Below, piece after piece: positions 17,912-25,781 of a stretch of DNA of 64,000 nucleotides (its first letter is position 1; the number at the start of each line of letters is the position of its first letter). Below the pieces are notes generated by a model. It saw only the letters and a list, made by a program, of their open reading frames with translations, made no database searches and was not told the DNA's origin. This DNA comes from Morganella sibonii (lineage in GTDB: Bacteria; Pseudomonadota; Gammaproteobacteria; Enterobacterales; Enterobacteriaceae), in the NCBI RefSeq assembly GCF_040560245.1, contig NZ_JAKMWP010000001.1. The stretch is one strand, 5' to 3'. A program made the position numbers and the translations under genes.

Positions 17912-17942
17912 ATAATATTAGTTAACTTACATTTTGTGTCAA
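17912..17942 (-). promoter_or_regulatory. Leftward early promoter (pL-like) with operator half-sites
   Basis: On the minus strand a perfect -35 TTGACA (17937-17942) and a -10 TATTAT (17912-17917) with a 19-bp spacer. The spacer contains TGTAAGTTAAC, sharing the TGTAAG half-site with the CI operators at 18696-18760. A second related sequence, TGTTAGTAAGCTTAT, lies just upstream (about 17952-17966). CI repression of the leftward operon is inferred. Confidence 0.65.
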
Positions 17943-17980
17943 GAAGAAAAATAAGCTTACTAACATTATTTTCGTGGGCA

Positions 17981-18009
17981 TAAAAAAATCCCGCAAATAG
18001 GGCGGGATT
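17981..18009 (-). terminator. Terminator after the repressor gene
   Basis: On the minus strand ATCCCGC / GCGGGAT with an intervening 7-nt loop, followed by TTTTTTTA. It separates the cI transcript from the leftward early operon. Confidence 0.82.
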
Positions 18010-18025
18010 GAACTGATGTGGAATA

Positions 18026-18673
18026 TTAGTCTAAGTTTATGATTATTTGCTTAACTTGGCCTATAAGTCGGCAATTGCCGTTAACTGGTATTGGGTTAAA
18101 TTGGGGGTTAAGGGGCGCAAGATACCTATTGGGGCCATCTATAATGAATTTTTTTATGGTGGCCTCATTGGATTCATTTAATTGCGCGATAATTATCTTA
18201 TTGTTCATTTCGTCAACAAATCCAAAATCGGGATCAACTACAACAATTGCCCCCTCAGGAATACTAAGATCACCTGATGTAGATGTCATTGACTGCCCCT
18301 TAACAATTAATGCAAAGGCGTTACCGCTTACTTTTGCTGATGTATCAACATATTGAAGAGAATTAGCATCTGGGTGGTTAATAACCTCAGTCCAGTTTCC
18401 TGCCTGAACCCAGGAAATCACCGGAATTTGAGCGTAATGATTGCCATATGGCGGAAACGGAAGATCTAGTTCACCTTCACCCAAAAGCAGCCATTGAGGC
18501 GAACAACGAAGCACAGCAGATAATTTTAAAAGATTTTCACTGGACAGCCCTGTGGAATCACCTTCCCATTGGGTAACTGCCGATGCCGAGATACCCACAC
18601 ACTCGGCGACATCTCTCTGGGTCATTTTAAGCTGACGCCTTCTAAATTTGATTCTCTCGCCGAGCGTATTCAT
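18026..18673 (-). CDS. CI-like prophage repressor (XRE + S24 peptidase)
   Basis: 215 aa. N-terminal XRE helix-turn-helix (about 6-60: MTQRDVAECVGISASAVTQWE), then a LexA/S24 autoprotease domain with cleavage site Ala91-Gly92, nucleophile Ser128 (KGQSM) and Lys174. It is predicted to maintain lysogeny and be inactivated by RecA-stimulated self-cleavage, so the prophage should be SOS inducible. Operators lie on both sides of the gene. Confidence 0.94.
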   Translation of the reverse strand: MNTLGERIKFRRRQLKMTQRDVAECVGISASAVTQWEGDSTGLSSENLLKLSAVLRCSPQWLLLGEGELDLPFPPYGNHYAQIPVISWVQAGNWTEVINHPDANSLQYVDTSAKVSGNAFALIVKGQSMTSTSGDLSIPEGAIVVVDPDFGFVDEMNNKIIIAQLNESNEATIKKFIIDGPNRYLAPLNPQFNPIPVNGNCRLIGQVKQIIINLD

Positions 18674-18695
18674 AAACTTTCTCCCGTCTTATTCA

Positions 18696-18760
18696 TGTAA
18701 GCAAGCTTACATTTTATTGACGTAAGTATCTTGCAAGTTTATATTGTAAGTATGCTAACT
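18696..18760. promoter_or_regulatory. CI/Cro operator cluster (three sites)
   Basis: Three dyads built on GTAAG-N3/4-CTTAC. O1 TGTAAGCAAGCTTACA (18696-18711) is a near-perfect palindrome; O2 around 18722-18734 (GTAAGTATCTTGC); O3 around 18746-18759 (GTAAGTATGCTAAC). They fill the 103-bp space between the divergent cI and cro starts, analogous to lambda oR1-3. Confidence 0.8.
18717..18745 (+). promoter_or_regulatory. Rightward early promoter (pR-like)
   Basis: TTGACG (18717-18722), exact 17-bp spacer, TATATT (18740-18745). Operator O2 lies in the spacer, so binding would block RNA polymerase. It drives cro and the replication genes. Confidence 0.75.
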
Positions 18761-18776
18761 TTTTAAGGGGTGATAC

Positions 18777-18977
18777 ATGCATAAAAATCAAGTTTTAGCC
18801 TATTTCGGCGGAACAACTAAAACGGCACTTGTTTTGGGAATTTCCCATAGCGCGGTGTGTCAGTGGGTATCCGTTGTTCCGGAAAAACAAGCTTTGAAAA
18901 TTGAGCGGCTCACAAACGGAAAACTCAAGTACAACCCTGCACTTTATCAGCATAGCAGCACAGAAAAGCACGGTTAA
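18777..18977 (+). CDS. Cro-like regulator (YdaS family)
   Basis: 66 aa HTH protein: QVLAYFGGTTKTALVLGISHSAVCQW, then KQALKIERLTNGKL, the YdaS/Cro pattern. RBS AAGGGGTG. First gene of the rightward operon, divergent from cI, sharing the operator cluster. Confidence 0.87.
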   Translation: MHKNQVLAYFGGTTKTALVLGISHSAVCQWVSVVPEKQALKIERLTNGKLKYNPALYQHSSTEKHG

Positions 18978-19006
18978 CTACAACCCAACCTGAAAGCGAG
19001 TAGGCA

Positions 19007-19462
19007 ATGAAGAATGAATCACTGAAAGAAGTCGTAAGAGAAATGTGCAGCGCTACTAATGGTGGGCGCGAAGTTATGGCCGGTGCGCTTGGTATGTCTG
19101 CCACGTCGTTCAATAACCGATTTTATGAGAAGAACGGCTGTCGGTTCTTCGATCACCACGACCTGATGACGATGCAGGAAGTCTCCGGGACGAAACTGTA
19201 TGCCGAATATGTTGCAACAGAATCTGAAATGCTGCTGGTGGAAAGAATCAATCCTGATGATCTGGACGAGCCCGAATTATTTCGCCTGCATAGCAAGGTA
19301 GCGGCTAATCAGGGGGCACTGGCTGTGTTTATGGATAAATCACTGGAAGACGGGCAGGTAGACAGTGAAGAAGAAAAACAACTGAAAAAACTGTTGGATC
19401 GGACTGTGGCGACAGGAAGGACATTTATCTATGCATTCATTAAGTACCACAAAAAAGGGTGA
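19007..19462 (+). CDS. CII-like phage regulator (YmfL family)
   Basis: 151 aa. GREVMAGALGMSATSFNNRFYEKNGCRFFDHHDLMTMQEVSGT is typical of the YmfL/CII-like regulators. The C-terminal half is acidic and helical. Position after cro matches cII. A role as activator in the lysis/lysogeny decision is inferred only from this. Confidence 0.82.
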   Translation: MKNESLKEVVREMCSATNGGREVMAGALGMSATSFNNRFYEKNGCRFFDHHDLMTMQEVSGTKLYAEYVATESEMLLVERINPDDLDEPELFRLHSKVAANQGALAVFMDKSLEDGQVDSEEEKQLKKLLDRTVATGRTFIYAFIKYHKKG

Positions 19463-19525
19463 AGCCGAGAGTATACGGCTCTCGGCTTCGGTCGCGCTAT
19501 ATCAATTGTGTGAAGAGATAAACGC

Positions 19526-19717
19526 ATGAGCAGATTAACTCATTTGGCAGGCTTTGCGCAACTCCGCGTTGCTCCTGTTAAGGGTGGTAAAGACCCTGCC
19601 GCATTTGTTTATACGGTAAGAGTACCGGAAGGTTTCTCGGAAACAAACTACCAGTTTGTGAAGTGGGCGGTAGGTGATTTTAACCGCCTGGGTAAGACAG
19701 CAGGAGCCGCGGTATGA
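19526..19717 (+). CDS. Small phage protein upstream of the replication gene
   Basis: 63 aa, no recognised domain; HLAGFAQLRVAPVKGG, then VYTVRVPEGFSETNYQFVKWAVGDFNRL. The leader TGTGTGAAGAGATAA precedes the ATG. Its stop overlaps the next start by 4 nt. Confidence 0.68.
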   Translation: MSRLTHLAGFAQLRVAPVKGGKDPAAFVYTVRVPEGFSETNYQFVKWAVGDFNRLGKTAGAAV

Positions 19718-19902
19718 AAGAAACAGCTGACAATCTGGATCGGTATTACACCGACAACCGCGGGCGGAAAGTTCACGTTGTCCGGTTTGACCGGCAGAAC
19801 AGCCGGGTGATTTTCATGCGTGACGGCTATGAGCATCCGTGCTTTGAACCTCTGAAAACCTTTCAGGAGCGGTATACACGCGTGGATGAGGTGAAACCAT
19901 GA
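19714..19902 (+). CDS. DUF4222-like phage protein
   Basis: 62 aa. DRYYTDNRGRKVHVVRFD then RVIFMRDGYEHPCFEP fits the DUF4222 pattern of small lambdoid proteins. RBS CAGGAG; overlaps both neighbours by 4 nt, so it is coupled to the replication gene. Confidence 0.75.
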   Translation: MKETADNLDRYYTDNRGRKVHVVRFDRQNSRVIFMRDGYEHPCFEPLKTFQERYTRVDEVKP

Positions 19903-20876
19903 GCATGATTTTAACTGCACGGGCTTTGCAGATAAAAACCGGCAACCCGCTGCGAAAACTGGTACTGGTCAAACTGGCGGACAATGCCAACGACCAGGGG
20001 GAATCATGGCCGTCTGTGTCGTACATTGCTGAGCAATGCGAAATATCTGAACGCTCAGTGCAGAACCACATCAATGCTCTGGAGGAAATGGGGTTGGTTC
20101 GTGTTGAGTCACGAAAATCGGCCAACGGTCTGAACCAGTCAAATATCTATCATCTGCGCCTGAGTGATACCGCCATGAGTGGTGCATCTCCTGCACCATA
20201 TGGTGCAAATCCTGCGGGGGTGAGTGGTGCAAATGGTTCCGGGACTGGTGCAGCAGATTCACCAGGTGGTGCAAATGGTTCCGGTAGTGGTGCAGGAGCT
20301 GCACCCAGAATCAGTCATGATCCAGTCATAGATCCAGATAATAAAAATATTAATCCTGTTCGCGGAAAAGCCAAAAGCAAAACCGTGATGCCGGAAAACT
20401 TTGCTCCGACACCAGAACATACCGAGCAGGCCAAAGCCGCCGGTCTGGACATTCAGGACGAGTTTCAGAAATTCAGCGACTACCACACCAGCAAGGGCAC
20501 CCAATACGCTGACTGGAACGCCGGTTTCAGATACTGGCTGAATACGGCCGCCGGATTTAAACGCGCTGCGGACTCAAAGAACATCGACACCACCGAGTGC
20601 GATGAAGTCTTCAGAAAAATGTTCTCATCCTCCGACTGGAAGCCAGAAAACCGTGTGCAGGAACTGGTTGCCAAGCATAAATCTCATATTGGTCGGATGA
20701 ATGAAATTGCCGGACGCGCAGCATTTCGCGGGTATTGGAAACAAGCCACAGAGCAGGTCGCAAAAGAACGGAGGCAGCATGAACATGCGCTCAGAAAGCA
20801 AAGAGATTTACGGCGTGAGTGTGTTCCCGGTGCTGGCCGTCCTGCATCAGACCCGCCGGTGGTGGGTACTGCGTGA
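19899..20876 (+). CDS. Phage replication initiator (winged-helix, O-like)
   Basis: 325 aa. N-terminal winged helix (about 10-85: GESWPSVSYIAEQCEISERSVQNH). A Gly/Ala/Ser-rich linker (about 95-137) is encoded by an iteron array. The C-terminal domain has QDEFQKFSDYHTSKGTQYADW and WNAGFRYWL, the DnaT-like/replication-protein signature. Organisation mirrors lambda O: initiator domain, origin inside the gene, then a helicase-loader-interaction domain. No separate helicase loader or helicase gene follows, so the C-domain may recruit host DnaB/DnaC (inference). Confidence 0.85.
   Translation: MSMILTARALQIKTGNPLRKLVLVKLADNANDQGESWPSVSYIAEQCEISERSVQNHINALEEMGLVRVESRKSANGLNQSNIYHLRLSDTAMSGASPAPYGANPAGVSGANGSGTGAADSPGGANGSGSGAGAAPRISHDPVIDPDNKNINPVRGKAKSKTVMPENFAPTPEHTEQAKAAGLDIQDEFQKFSDYHTSKGTQYADWNAGFRYWLNTAAGFKRAADSKNIDTTECDEVFRKMFSSSDWKPENRVQELVAKHKSHIGRMNEIAGRAAFRGYWKQATEQVAKERRQHEHALRKQRDLRRECVPGAGRPASDPPVVGTA
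20180..20294 (+). repeat. Iterons inside the replication gene: probable phage origin
   Basis: Six copies of TGGTGCA start at 20180, 20201, 20225, 20246, 20267 and 20288, so spacing is 21, 24, 21, 21 and 21 bp, two helical turns. Two copies share the longer TGGTGCAAATGGTTCCGG. An inverted TGCACCA lies at 20192-20198. An AT-rich stretch follows at about 20335-20355. Arrangement resembles the lambda ori within O. Confidence 0.75.
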
Positions 20877-21027
20877 CCTGAAAGACCACTGGAACAGCCG
20901 CCATAAGGTAATCCGCATTTGCCGCAGTCGTGGATGGGATGAACATATCCGGTTTCAGAACATCGAGCGGCAGTATTTCATGACCCGCGCCACAGTTAAA
21001 CGCTACCAGCGTGAGGGGGTTATTTGA
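20779..21027 (+). CDS. Small phage protein overlapping the replication gene end
   Basis: 82 aa from the ATG at 20779 (RBS CGGAGG). Basic: FPVLAVLHQTRRWWVLRDLKDHWNSRHKVIRICRSRGWD, possibly nucleic-acid binding. It overlaps the 3' end of the replication gene in another frame by 98 bp and abuts the methyltransferase gene as TGATG. Confidence 0.7.
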   Translation: MNMRSESKEIYGVSVFPVLAVLHQTRRWWVLRDLKDHWNSRHKVIRICRSRGWDEHIRFQNIERQYFMTRATVKRYQREGVI

Positions 21028-22763
21028 TGAGCCTGACTTACGGATCTGTATGCTCCGGCATCGAGGCCGCTTCGGTCGCCTGGGAGCCTATCGGAATGAA
21101 ACCTATCTGGTTCAGCGAAATTGAACCGTTCCCGTCTGCCGTACTGGCTGCACACTGGCCGCAGGTCGATAACCTTGGCGATATGACAAAAATTGCTGCT
21201 GCGGTTCGCGCCGGTGATGTGCCTGCACCGGATCTGCTGGTGGGCGGTACACCGTGTCAGGCATTCAGTATTTCCGGTATGCGTGGCGGAATGAGTGACG
21301 AACGTGGGAAATTAACACTTTCATATGTTGAGTTGGCTGATGCTATTGATGATAAAAGAGAAGAAAACAATGAACGGCCGGCGATCATCGTATGGGAAAA
21401 CGTGAAAGGGGTTCTCAGCAGTGAAGATAACGCATTCGGATGTTTTATTGCCGGTCTGGCTGGAGAAGATGAACCGCTTGAACCTGGTGCGCGACCTGAG
21501 CATGGAAAATCAAACCAATTCTGGACGTGGAATAAAAAAACCAGTCAGCACGTTGCGAGCTGGCCGGTCGCTGGTTGTGTTATTGGACCAAAAAGAACTG
21601 TCGCGTGGCGGGTGCTCAATGCTAAATATCTCGGAGTCGCCCAGGGTCGACCAAGGGTATTCGTTATCGCGAGTGCTGGAGAAGGATTCAGTCCAACTGA
21701 AGTATTACTTGAGTACCAGAGCATGCAGGGGGATTGTTCTGAGAGCCGCGAGGCGGGGGAAAGTCATACCGGTAAAGTTGGAATCTGCCCTGAAAAAACA
21801 GGCATCACAATCTACAGAATAAGGTCATTTGGTGAATACGTTGAATCCGACCACGCATCGACATTAAAAGCCCGTGACCACAAAGACAGTACCGACCTCA
21901 TTGTTACAGAAGATGGCGTTCGTCGCCTGACCCCTGTCGAGTGTGAACGCCTGCAGGGATTTCCTGATAATCACACCAGAATCAGTTGGCGTGGTAAAGA
22001 TGCTGCTGACTGCCCAGATGGTCCGCGTTACCGCGCTATCGGTAACAGCATGGCGGTACCGGTTATGCGCTGGATTGGTGAACGTATCCTTGCCGCGCTG
22101 CCGGAAACCCAGGATCTGCGCTCAGATTACGTTATTGAACTGGAAGAACTGTGTAATAAACCGGCTCATATGTTGAAAGAGGTCGGTGACCAGTGGCGGT
22201 CGCCAGATCCGCTGTATTGGGGTATTAACGCCAAGTTCGGCCCGTTTACCCTCGACCTGTTTACGGATGGGCAGAACAGTAAATGCCCGGACTATTACAC
22301 CGCCGAAGATAACGCACTGACTCAGGACTGGTCAGAAAAACTGAAAGAGTTGGGCGGGGCAGCATACGGCAATCCGCCATATTCCCGTGCAACCTATCAT
22401 GGCAAACAGGCCGTTACAGGGATGGTTCATATCATGGAATACGCAAAGTCTATGCGTGAGAAAGGTGGCCGGTATGTTTTCCTGCTGAAAGCGGCGACGA
22501 GTGAAACATGGTGGCCTGAGTGGGCTGATCATGTTGCATTCATTCGTGGGCGGATTGGATTCGATTTACCGGACTGGTTTGTACCGGCGAATGAGAAACA
22601 GAAACCGTCAGGTGCTTTCTTTGCCGGTGCGGTTGTCATCCTGGATAAGGACTGGCAGGGAGACAAAATCAGTTATATCAGCCGCGATGAGCTGATCGCT
22701 ATCGGTGAACTGTTTATGCAGCAGGCGCGTTGGCTGGTGGAGAAAACAGGGGAGGCCGCGTGA
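21027..22763 (+). CDS. Fused DNA methyltransferase: C5-cytosine domain plus N6-adenine domain
   Basis: 578 aa bifunctional protein. The N-terminal part (about 1-360) has C5-MTase motif I (SVCSGIEAASVAWE), motif IV GGTPCQAFS with catalytic Cys at about 77, ENVKG (motif VI), a target-recognition region and the late motif GNSMAVPV. The C-terminal part (about 380-578) is a phage-type N6-adenine MTase (Dam_phage family) with DQWRSPDPLYWGIN, DLFTD, the catalytic NPPYSR at about 449 and RIGFDLPDWF. It probably protects phage DNA from host restriction or modulates gene expression. Neither target sequence can be read from the protein. Start at 21027 follows GAGGGGG. Confidence 0.88.
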   Translation: MSLTYGSVCSGIEAASVAWEPIGMKPIWFSEIEPFPSAVLAAHWPQVDNLGDMTKIAAAVRAGDVPAPDLLVGGTPCQAFSISGMRGGMSDERGKLTLSYVELADAIDDKREENNERPAIIVWENVKGVLSSEDNAFGCFIAGLAGEDEPLEPGARPEHGKSNQFWTWNKKTSQHVASWPVAGCVIGPKRTVAWRVLNAKYLGVAQGRPRVFVIASAGEGFSPTEVLLEYQSMQGDCSESREAGESHTGKVGICPEKTGITIYRIRSFGEYVESDHASTLKARDHKDSTDLIVTEDGVRRLTPVECERLQGFPDNHTRISWRGKDAADCPDGPRYRAIGNSMAVPVMRWIGERILAALPETQDLRSDYVIELEELCNKPAHMLKEVGDQWRSPDPLYWGINAKFGPFTLDLFTDGQNSKCPDYYTAEDNALTQDWSEKLKELGGAAYGNPPYSRATYHGKQAVTGMVHIMEYAKSMREKGGRYVFLLKAATSETWWPEWADHVAFIRGRIGFDLPDWFVPANEKQKPSGAFFAGAVVILDKDWQGDKISYISRDELIAIGELFMQQARWLVEKTGEAA

Positions 22764-23164
22764 TGATTCTCTATCTCAAAATCACAACTGATATCCCAGC
22801 GGGTACTGCAATCACGACCCGCTACATCATGGACAAATACAAAGTGTCACGCAGTACAAGCCGGAACGCATTAGCTGTACTGGCTCATATAGGTGCTGCT
22901 GTGGAAATAAGCCGTATCCACACAGAAGGTACCGCTTACTCACTGTCATCTGACGCAGCAGATAAGGCACAGAAATACAGAAAGCTGGTGATCATCATGC
23001 GGGAAAACCCGAATGAGGTCCGGCGCAACAACGGCCCGATCCTTTCCAGTCCGGCAGATATGGCAGAGCGCGGGTTTGTATCTGCGCATAACCGGTTATT
23101 TACGGCACTGGCGGCAAAGCGCCGGGAAATGAAACAGAGTTGCGCAGTATACGGCTGCGCTTGA
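22763..23164 (+). CDS. Phage HTH-like protein
   Basis: 133 aa from the ATG at 22763, overlapping the methyltransferase stop (TGATG; RBS GGAGG). The N-terminal ~60 residues look like a winged helix: ITTRYIMDKYKVSRSTSRNALAVLAHIGA. Remainder unknown; a basic tail ends in three cysteines within the last ten residues or so. Confidence 0.68.
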   Translation: MILYLKITTDIPAGTAITTRYIMDKYKVSRSTSRNALAVLAHIGAAVEISRIHTEGTAYSLSSDAADKAQKYRKLVIIMRENPNEVRRNNGPILSSPADMAERGFVSAHNRLFTALAAKRREMKQSCAVYGCA

Positions 23165-23181
23165 TGAGTGGAGAGATAACG

Positions 23182-23970
23182 ATGAGCAATCTGATTATTG
23201 TCGATGGAATTAATGTGCGCCGGGATATGGCCGGTCGCTATTGCCTGAATGATTTGCACCGGGCCGCTGGTGGAGAGGAAAGGCATAAACCGCCTTACTG
23301 GCTGAGAAACGCACAGACAGAGCAACTTATTGCCGAGTTGCAAATCTGCGACTCGGGTACACAGCCGGTAAATGTGCTGCGTGGTGGCACCGAACAGGGC
23401 ACCTACGTGTGCAAAGAATTGGTTTATGCCTATGCGATGTGGATCAGTCCTTCATTCAATCTGAAAGTGATCCGTACGTTCGATGTGGTGGCCGGAACAC
23501 AGCAGGCGATACAACTGGCTGATAAAGTTCAGGCCGGAGCTATCCTGCTGGAGTCTATGGCGAAAACATTGAACCTGTCGAATTCCTCAAAACTTGGCGG
23601 GTATCAGAAGCTGCAAAAGATGGCTGGTCTTCCTGATCTGGCTCCGTCCTATACGATTGATGCACCGGCGGGCGCGGTGGATGGTTCCAGCAGACCGACA
23701 ACATCCCTGACTACACTGCTGAAAAATCACAATGCCGCATTGTCTGCGACCAGAGCATACAAACGCCTTGCTGAGCTGGGGATTGTGGAACAGAAAGCCC
23801 GGCCAGGATCCAGAGGCACACAGCGCCTGTTCTGGTCGATAACAACGCGGGGACTGGCGTACGGTAAAAATATGACATCCCCGGCAAATCCGCGGGAAAC
23901 GCAGCCGCATTTCTTTGAGAGCAAATCAGCGGAACTGCTGGCACTGATGATGACTCCGGCGGTGGCCTGA
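23182..23970 (+). CDS. KilA-N domain protein (antirepressor-like)
   Basis: 262 aa. The KilA-N domain spans about 8-105: GRYCLNDLHRAAGGEERHKP, GTYVCKELVYAYAMWISPSFNLKVIRTF. The C-terminal region (LLKNHNAALSATRAYKRLAELGIVE) resembles antirepressor C-domains that act as a winged helix. Start at 23182 has GGAGAGATAACG upstream; 23140 lacks one. It likely modulates the repressor or binds DNA during lytic growth. Confidence 0.85.
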   Translation: MSNLIIVDGINVRRDMAGRYCLNDLHRAAGGEERHKPPYWLRNAQTEQLIAELQICDSGTQPVNVLRGGTEQGTYVCKELVYAYAMWISPSFNLKVIRTFDVVAGTQQAIQLADKVQAGAILLESMAKTLNLSNSSKLGGYQKLQKMAGLPDLAPSYTIDAPAGAVDGSSRPTTSLTTLLKNHNAALSATRAYKRLAELGIVEQKARPGSRGTQRLFWSITTRGLAYGKNMTSPANPRETQPHFFESKSAELLALMMTPAVA

Positions 23971-24986
23971 TGAATTACCTGTTAACCGGCTTTGTCCAGA
24001 AAGATACGCGGCTCCTGATGTTTAATCCGGGTGCGGAGATCGGCAATTTCCTGAATGGCGCCCGTTATGTTGTGAGTGCAGCTCCCCGTTCAATGAATGG
24101 AATTCCGTCCGGTCGTGTTCCGGCAGATGCGCAGCCGCTGCTGACAGATGAGCGGGTGCTTCGTTTCCTGGATAATCCCGCCGTGATAAAAGCCGCCGGC
24201 GGACTATCAGGATCCCGTCACTACGTTAAATCAGTTGGCTACTGCCAGATTAACGATCCGGAAAACCCCTGGCACCACCACGAACTGACCATGACCCGGC
24301 GCAAGGACGGATTCATCCGGACGTGCTGGCACCATGACAACATCTTGCGGGCGGGTGATGTCCACCAGCAGCAGGCGGATGAAATTCTGTTATGCAACCA
24401 ACGGGCATTTGTGGCGAGAAGTATTTTTACCGATCTGCGGTTACCTGCCGGTCACCTTCTTAATCCTTCCGATTTGTTCACCTGGTCGGTGATGCGTCGT
24501 GTCAGTGATCACCTTCCGCCCTTTATCAGCTCATACATCCTGATGCAGCCACCGGAAGAAGAGATAAGCGGCACCATGACGGAACATTCCATTGTTCACC
24601 GGGCGCGTTCACACAGTCAGATTGTTCAGGGCATTGTTGAGCAGATAAAGCCGGTGGTTATTCCGGAGATAGAGCCGGAGCCACCAGCCAGTTTTATGAA
24701 AATCCCGAAGTTAAAACGCTGGGAGTGCCCGAAGTACCTGCAATGGGTGAAAAGCCAGCCGTGTTGTGTGTGCGGCCAGCAGGCGGACGACCCGCATCAC
24801 ATCATTGGTCACGGCACCGGCGGTACCGGTACAAAGGCACACGACATTTTCACCATTCCGCTGTGCCGTATTCACCACGACGAGTTACACCGGGATCCTG
24901 CGGTATGGGAAGCAAAGCATGGCAGCCAGCTGGAGTTGTTATTTAAGTTTATGAACCGGTCATACGGGATCGGCGTTTTTGGTTAA
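23970..24986 (+). CDS. DUF968 / Ref-like HNH-type nuclease
   Basis: 338 aa. The C-terminal ~100 residues carry CCVCGQQADDPHHIIGHG, then IPLCRIHHDELH, the zinc-binding HNH-like pattern of DUF968 (phage P1 Ref family, RecA-dependent nuclease). The N-terminal 230 residues are typical of the longer lambdoid versions. Expected to take part in phage recombination in place of lambda nin genes. Confidence 0.87.
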   Translation: MNYLLTGFVQKDTRLLMFNPGAEIGNFLNGARYVVSAAPRSMNGIPSGRVPADAQPLLTDERVLRFLDNPAVIKAAGGLSGSRHYVKSVGYCQINDPENPWHHHELTMTRRKDGFIRTCWHHDNILRAGDVHQQQADEILLCNQRAFVARSIFTDLRLPAGHLLNPSDLFTWSVMRRVSDHLPPFISSYILMQPPEEEISGTMTEHSIVHRARSHSQIVQGIVEQIKPVVIPEIEPEPPASFMKIPKLKRWECPKYLQWVKSQPCCVCGQQADDPHHIIGHGTGGTGTKAHDIFTIPLCRIHHDELHRDPAVWEAKHGSQLELLFKFMNRSYGIGVFG

Positions 24987-25016
24987 TGCGCTGTACGGAG
25001 CGCGGAGAGATAAACG

Positions 25017-25694
25017 ATGATTGAGCACGATTTGCAGTACCTGCGGGATATGGCGACTATCGCAATGACTGACCACAGCAACAGAACCAAAGGCCAGCTT
25101 GAAGCATTTGAGGGATTTGTATTGGGAAACACAACGCGCTACCCACGTAAAAAGCCCCGTGATATTACTGTGAACGGCAGAAAGATAAGCCGTGAAACCG
25201 ATGCGGTATCCTGCTGGTCAACACACTATTCCGTGTTACCGATGCCACCTATTGACCGGGTGGACTATCAGAACTGTTCCTGGCGGCGGGCAATTATGGA
25301 ACTGGATGAGGCTGAGCAGTCCTGGCTGCTGTATTGCTACGGTAAAGAGCTGAAGTTCTCACACCAGACCACTATCACCGCCTATGTATGGAGCGAAATA
25401 CAGGAACGGATTAAAGGCCGCCGGGTGTCGAAGAAAGTAAAAGAACGACTCAGGGCGCTGATATGGCTGGCAGTGCAGGATTACACCCTGAACAAAGACG
25501 GGTATTACTATCAGTCTGAACTGGCTGAGCTGGTGGGAGTAACTGCAAAAAACTGGAATAATAACTACAAAAATCACTGGCAGGAGCTGTTGCTTATCTG
25601 TAAAACCCTGGACTGCGGGGCATTACGGAAAATGAGAAACAACAGGGCAGAAATATGGCGCAAAAATACAGCAAAAACTTGCAAAAGTAGATAA
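25017..25694 (+). CDS. Q-type antitermination protein
   Basis: 225 aa. It begins YLRDMATIAMTDHSNRTKGQLEAFEG and has LDEAEQSWLLYCYGKELKF then WSEIQERIKGRRVSKKVKERL, features of the phage antitermination Q family. A strong terminator sits 52 bp downstream, exactly where Q would act to let the late transcript through. RBS GCGGAGAGATAAACG. Confidence 0.85.
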   Translation: MIEHDLQYLRDMATIAMTDHSNRTKGQLEAFEGFVLGNTTRYPRKKPRDITVNGRKISRETDAVSCWSTHYSVLPMPPIDRVDYQNCSWRRAIMELDEAEQSWLLYCYGKELKFSHQTTITAYVWSEIQERIKGRRVSKKVKERLRALIWLAVQDYTLNKDGYYYQSELAELVGVTAKNWNNNYKNHWQELLLICKTLDCGALRKMRNNRAEIWRKNTAKTCKSR

Positions 25695-25745
25695 ATTAGG
25701 CCATATTTAATAGTAATTTGATATGTTGTCATAATTGTATGTAAG

Positions 25746-25767
25746 CCTCGCAAATGCGGGGTTTTTT
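25746..25767 (+). terminator. Late-operon terminator, likely Q target (tR'-like)
   Basis: CCTCGC / GCGGGG stem (one T-G), AAAT loop, six T. It lies between the Q gene and the first late gene. The AT-rich 25695-25740 upstream probably holds the late promoter, but I cannot place its -35 and -10 with confidence. Confidence 0.75.
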
Positions 25768-25781
25768 ATTGAGAGGACTGC

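Noticed and set aside
20180..20294. CRISPR array
   Set aside because: The repeats are only 7-18 bp, lie inside a gene in frame and have 14-bp spacers; an iteron array fits, a CRISPR does not. No CRISPR array or cas gene was seen anywhere in the window.
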